A DNA stretch of 7,751 nucleotides from Candidatus Staskawiczbacteria bacterium (GTDB lineage: Bacteria; Patescibacteriota; Minisyncoccia; Minisyncoccales; Staskawiczbacteraceae). Positions 5,987 through 7,751 of the stretch are shown piece after piece. Numbering within the stretch: position 1 is the first letter of the stretch; every line of letters starts with the position of its first letter. The stretch covers positions 1-7,751 of the forward strand of contig CALRCB010000019.1 in NCBI GenBank assembly GCA_943354455.1, given 5' to 3'. A program made the translations under genes and the position numbers. A model generated the notes under the pieces. It was not told the DNA's origin. It ran no database searches and was given only the letters and a program-made list of their open reading frames with translations.

Positions 5987-6241
5987 ATGTTCGACAACCT
6001 AAAAAAATTACACGAGTTAAAAAAGATGCAAGATGAATTCAAACGTGAGAAATTGACGTTTGAAGACAGGGGAGTGTCCATAACTATGAACGGAAATTTT
6101 GAAGTGGAAGAAATAAAATTGAACCCGGAATTGAGCATTGAAGACCAGCAGGAAGTGGTAAAGCAGTGCTTAAATAAGGTTCGCGAAGATATTCAAAAAA
6201 CGTTGGCCAAAAAAATGATGGCATCGGGGATTGGGTTTTAA
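5987..6241 (+). CDS. YbaB/EbfC-like nucleoid-associated protein, short form
   Basis: An 84-residue protein resembling the YbaB/EbfC family, whose dimers bind DNA and help organise the nucleoid. The layout fits: an N-terminal amphipathic helix rich in Lys and Met (residues 1-20, MFDNLKKLHELKKMQDEFKR), a beta hairpin with the family-type VSITMNGNFEVEEIKLNPEL (30-49), then a long C-terminal helix (about 51-78) ending KKMMAS. Usual length is about 100-115; the missing part is mostly the N-terminal helix and the flexible C-terminal tail. It is often found beside dnaX and recR in other bacteria; here it sits in a tight run behind gyrB, also a DNA-topology gene. Starts 5 nt after the preceding stop, with no Shine-Dalgarno. 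Family call is moderately firm, since the motif is short. Confidence 0.8.
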   Translation: MFDNLKKLHELKKMQDEFKREKLTFEDRGVSITMNGNFEVEEIKLNPELSIEDQQEVVKQCLNKVREDIQKTLAKKMMASGIGF

Positions 6242-6253
6242 CATATATAGAAA

Positions 6254-7660
6254 ATGAAAATAACATTTTATGGAGCTGCGCAAACGGTGACTGGGTCAAA
6301 GTATTTAATTGAAACTGATGGTTTTAAATTGTTGTTGGATTGTGGAATGCATCAGGGTAAACGGGATGTGGCTAATGAATTGAACCGGAAATTTCCGTTT
6401 GATGCCAGTACCGTTGACGCTATGATACTTTCTCATGCTCATGCAGACCACTGCGGAATGATTCCGGTATTTGTGCGCGAAGGTTTTGCGGGAAAAATGT
6501 ATTGCACTGCGCCAACCGCCGACATCGCCAAATTTATTTTAGAAGATTCGGCTAACATTCAAGAGCAAGACGCACTGTATTTTAATAACCATTTGCCCGT
6601 TGGCCAGGCGCCTATTGAGCCGCTTTATACCGAGCAAGATGTTAAAAAAACCTTTTCCCATTTTGAACCCGTGCCGTATTTTCGGTTAAGGCCCGAATGG
6701 ACGCAGTTACATAAAAACGTCCGTTTTAAATTTTATGACGCGGGGCATATTTTGGGTTCTGCTATTACGCTTTTGGAAATAACGGAAAATGGGGAAGTGA
6801 AAAATTTAGTGTTTACCGGTGACCTGGGCCGGCACTTTTTGCCTATTTTGCGTGACCCGGAATTTGTGGCAGAGCAGACCCAAACCATTATTATGGAATG
6901 CACTTATGGAAACAGGCTTCACAAACCCGTTACCGACTTAGAAGATGATTTAAAAAATATTATTACCGGCGCCATAAAAAATAACAGCAAAATTATTGTA
7001 CCGGCGTTTTCTTTGGGCCGAACCCAAGAATTAATTTATGTGTTGCACAAATTAATTAATGAAAATCAAATCCCCGCGTTGCCGATTTTCGTTGACAGTC
7101 CGTTATCACAGAAAATTACTCGGGTTTTTAATACCTATACTTCTGATTTTGACGAAGAATTTTGGGCTGATTTTGGAGAAAAAGGTGAACATGCATTTTT
7201 ATTTAAAAATTTAATCACCACGGCCTCCATTGAAGAATCAAAGAGCATTAATACTAAACCGGGGCCCTATATGGTCATTGCCGGATCGGGGATGTGTGAA
7301 GGCGGGCGGATTTTGCACCATTTAAAAAATAATATTACTGACTCAAATAATATTGTTTTAATTACCGGGTATCAGGCGCAAAATACGCTGGGCAGAAAAT
7401 TGGTTGAAGGAATTAGCCCTGTACGCATTTTTGGTGTTGAATACCCTGTAAAAGCAAAAGTGGTGGTGTTAAATGAACTTTCAGCGCATGCCGACCAAAA
7501 AGATTTATTAAATTATGTCAAAAATGTAAACGGGCTTAAAAATATATTTTTAGTGCACACCGAAATGCCCCAGGCCGAAGGTTTTAAAGATTTAGTTAAA
7601 AAAGAATTGCCAAATTTGTCGGTTGATATTCCGGTGCAGGGTGAGGTGTTTGAAGTGTAA
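6254..7660 (+). CDS. Metallo-beta-lactamase/beta-CASP RNA-processing nuclease (CPSF-like)
   Basis: A 468-residue cytoplasmic zinc-dependent ribonuclease of the MBL-fold, beta-CASP group related to CPSF73/YSH1 and Thermus TTHA0252, predicted to cut or trim RNA. Metal ligands are intact: HAHADH (61-66), DAGHILGSA (162-170, His165) and FTGDLGR (187-193, Asp190). The beta-CASP insertion carries motif A Glu215 (ECTYGNR), IIVPAFSLGRTQEL (247-260), GSGMCEGGR (344-352), motif B His412 (SAHADQ) and motif C His435 (VHTE, where relatives usually have HGE). Length is typical for the bacterial CPSF-like type; there is no KH domain as in archaeal homologues and no RNase J C-terminal domain. It begins 12 nt after the YbaB-like gene, without Shine-Dalgarno, and is the last gene of the run. 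RNA rather than DNA as substrate is inferred from family and the His at motif C. Confidence 0.93.
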   Translation: MKITFYGAAQTVTGSKYLIETDGFKLLLDCGMHQGKRDVANELNRKFPFDASTVDAMILSHAHADHCGMIPVFVREGFAGKMYCTAPTADIAKFILEDSANIQEQDALYFNNHLPVGQAPIEPLYTEQDVKKTFSHFEPVPYFRLRPEWTQLHKNVRFKFYDAGHILGSAITLLEITENGEVKNLVFTGDLGRHFLPILRDPEFVAEQTQTIIMECTYGNRLHKPVTDLEDDLKNIITGAIKNNSKIIVPAFSLGRTQELIYVLHKLINENQIPALPIFVDSPLSQKITRVFNTYTSDFDEEFWADFGEKGEHAFLFKNLITTASIEESKSINTKPGPYMVIAGSGMCEGGRILHHLKNNITDSNNIVLITGYQAQNTLGRKLVEGISPVRIFGVEYPVKAKVVVLNELSAHADQKDLLNYVKNVNGLKNIFLVHTEMPQAEGFKDLVKKELPNLSVDIPVQGEVFEV

Positions 7661-7667
7661 ATGGCTA

Positions 7668-7696
7668 TTGACTTAGTATCGGCAATCGAGTATGAT
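7668..7696 (+). promoter_or_regulatory. Near-consensus sigma70-type promoter after the nuclease gene
   Basis: TTGACT (7668-7673), a 17-nt spacer, then TATGAT (7691-7696): five of six matches in each hexamer at ideal spacing, the best -35/-10 pair in the window. Predicted +1 is near 7703. A hairpin with T-run begins only 12 nt later, so the product is either a very short RNA or a leader controlling a gene beyond the window edge. Confidence 0.6.
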
Positions 7697-7714
7697 GACT
7701 GTAATAAAGACATT

Positions 7715-7734
7715 CGGCCAACAGGTCGTTTTTT
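7715..7734 (+). terminator. Short hairpin with T-run (terminator or attenuator)
   Basis: CGGCC (7715-7719) pairs with GGTCG (7724-7728), including one G-U pair, around the 4-nt loop AACA, and six T follow (7729-7734). The stem is only 5 bp, so strength is uncertain. It could end the six-gene run (stop at 7660) or attenuate the transcript starting near 7703. Confidence 0.55.
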
Positions 7735-7751
7735 ATTAAGAAAAATATTGT

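Noticed and set aside
1..7660. Possible UGA recoding (as in some Patescibacteria), since none of nine genes stops at TGA (seven TAA, two TAG).
   Set aside because: Conserved genes such as gyrB and the PheRS read full length with no in-frame TGA, so the standard code is sufficient. Nine stops are too few to argue for TGA avoidance.

Overview
The window looks like a compact, moderately AT-rich bacterial chromosome segment, most plausibly from the Candidate Phyla Radiation (Patescibacteria, Parcubacteria-like). This is an inference. It rests on very tight same-strand packing, start codons without Shine-Dalgarno sequences, a uracil-DNA glycosylase that has lost its iron-sulphur cysteines, and a single-chain phenylalanyl-tRNA synthetase. 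There is also a small membrane-anchored protein of a kind I associate with these genomes. All nine genes are on the + strand, the standard code fits throughout, and every stop is TAA or TAG.

Layout. (1) 1-147 is the 3' end of an unidentified gene, followed by a promoter-like extended -10 and a clear hairpin terminator. (2) 230-1306 is a two-gene unit: a family 4-type uracil-DNA glycosylase and a small membrane-anchored hypothetical protein. It ends at a hairpin terminator at about 1332-1355. (3) 1384-7660 is a six-gene run: a ZIP metal transporter, a mitochondrial-type PheRS, GyrB, a histidine phosphatase, a short YbaB/EbfC-like nucleoid protein and a metallo-beta-lactamase/beta-CASP RNA-processing nuclease. 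Gaps are 10, 27, 1, 5 and 12 nt. A strong internal promoter for the gyrB half lies inside the last codons of the PheRS gene. (4) 7661-7751 holds a near-consensus sigma70-type promoter followed at once by a hairpin with a T-run. No stretch over 300 bases lacks a gene.

Function. The set is mostly housekeeping: base-excision repair, tRNA charging, DNA supercoiling, nucleoid organisation, RNA decay or maturation, and metal uptake. No mobile element, CRISPR array, tRNA or rRNA was seen.

The most interesting points are: a PheRS whose alpha-type catalytic core is fused directly to an FDX-ACB anticodon-binding domain, with no pheT beside it and with unusual amino-acid-pocket residues; a uracil-DNA glycosylase in which all four expected cluster ligands are replaced; and two genes whose extended -10 promoters lie so close to the ATG that the mRNAs should be leaderless.
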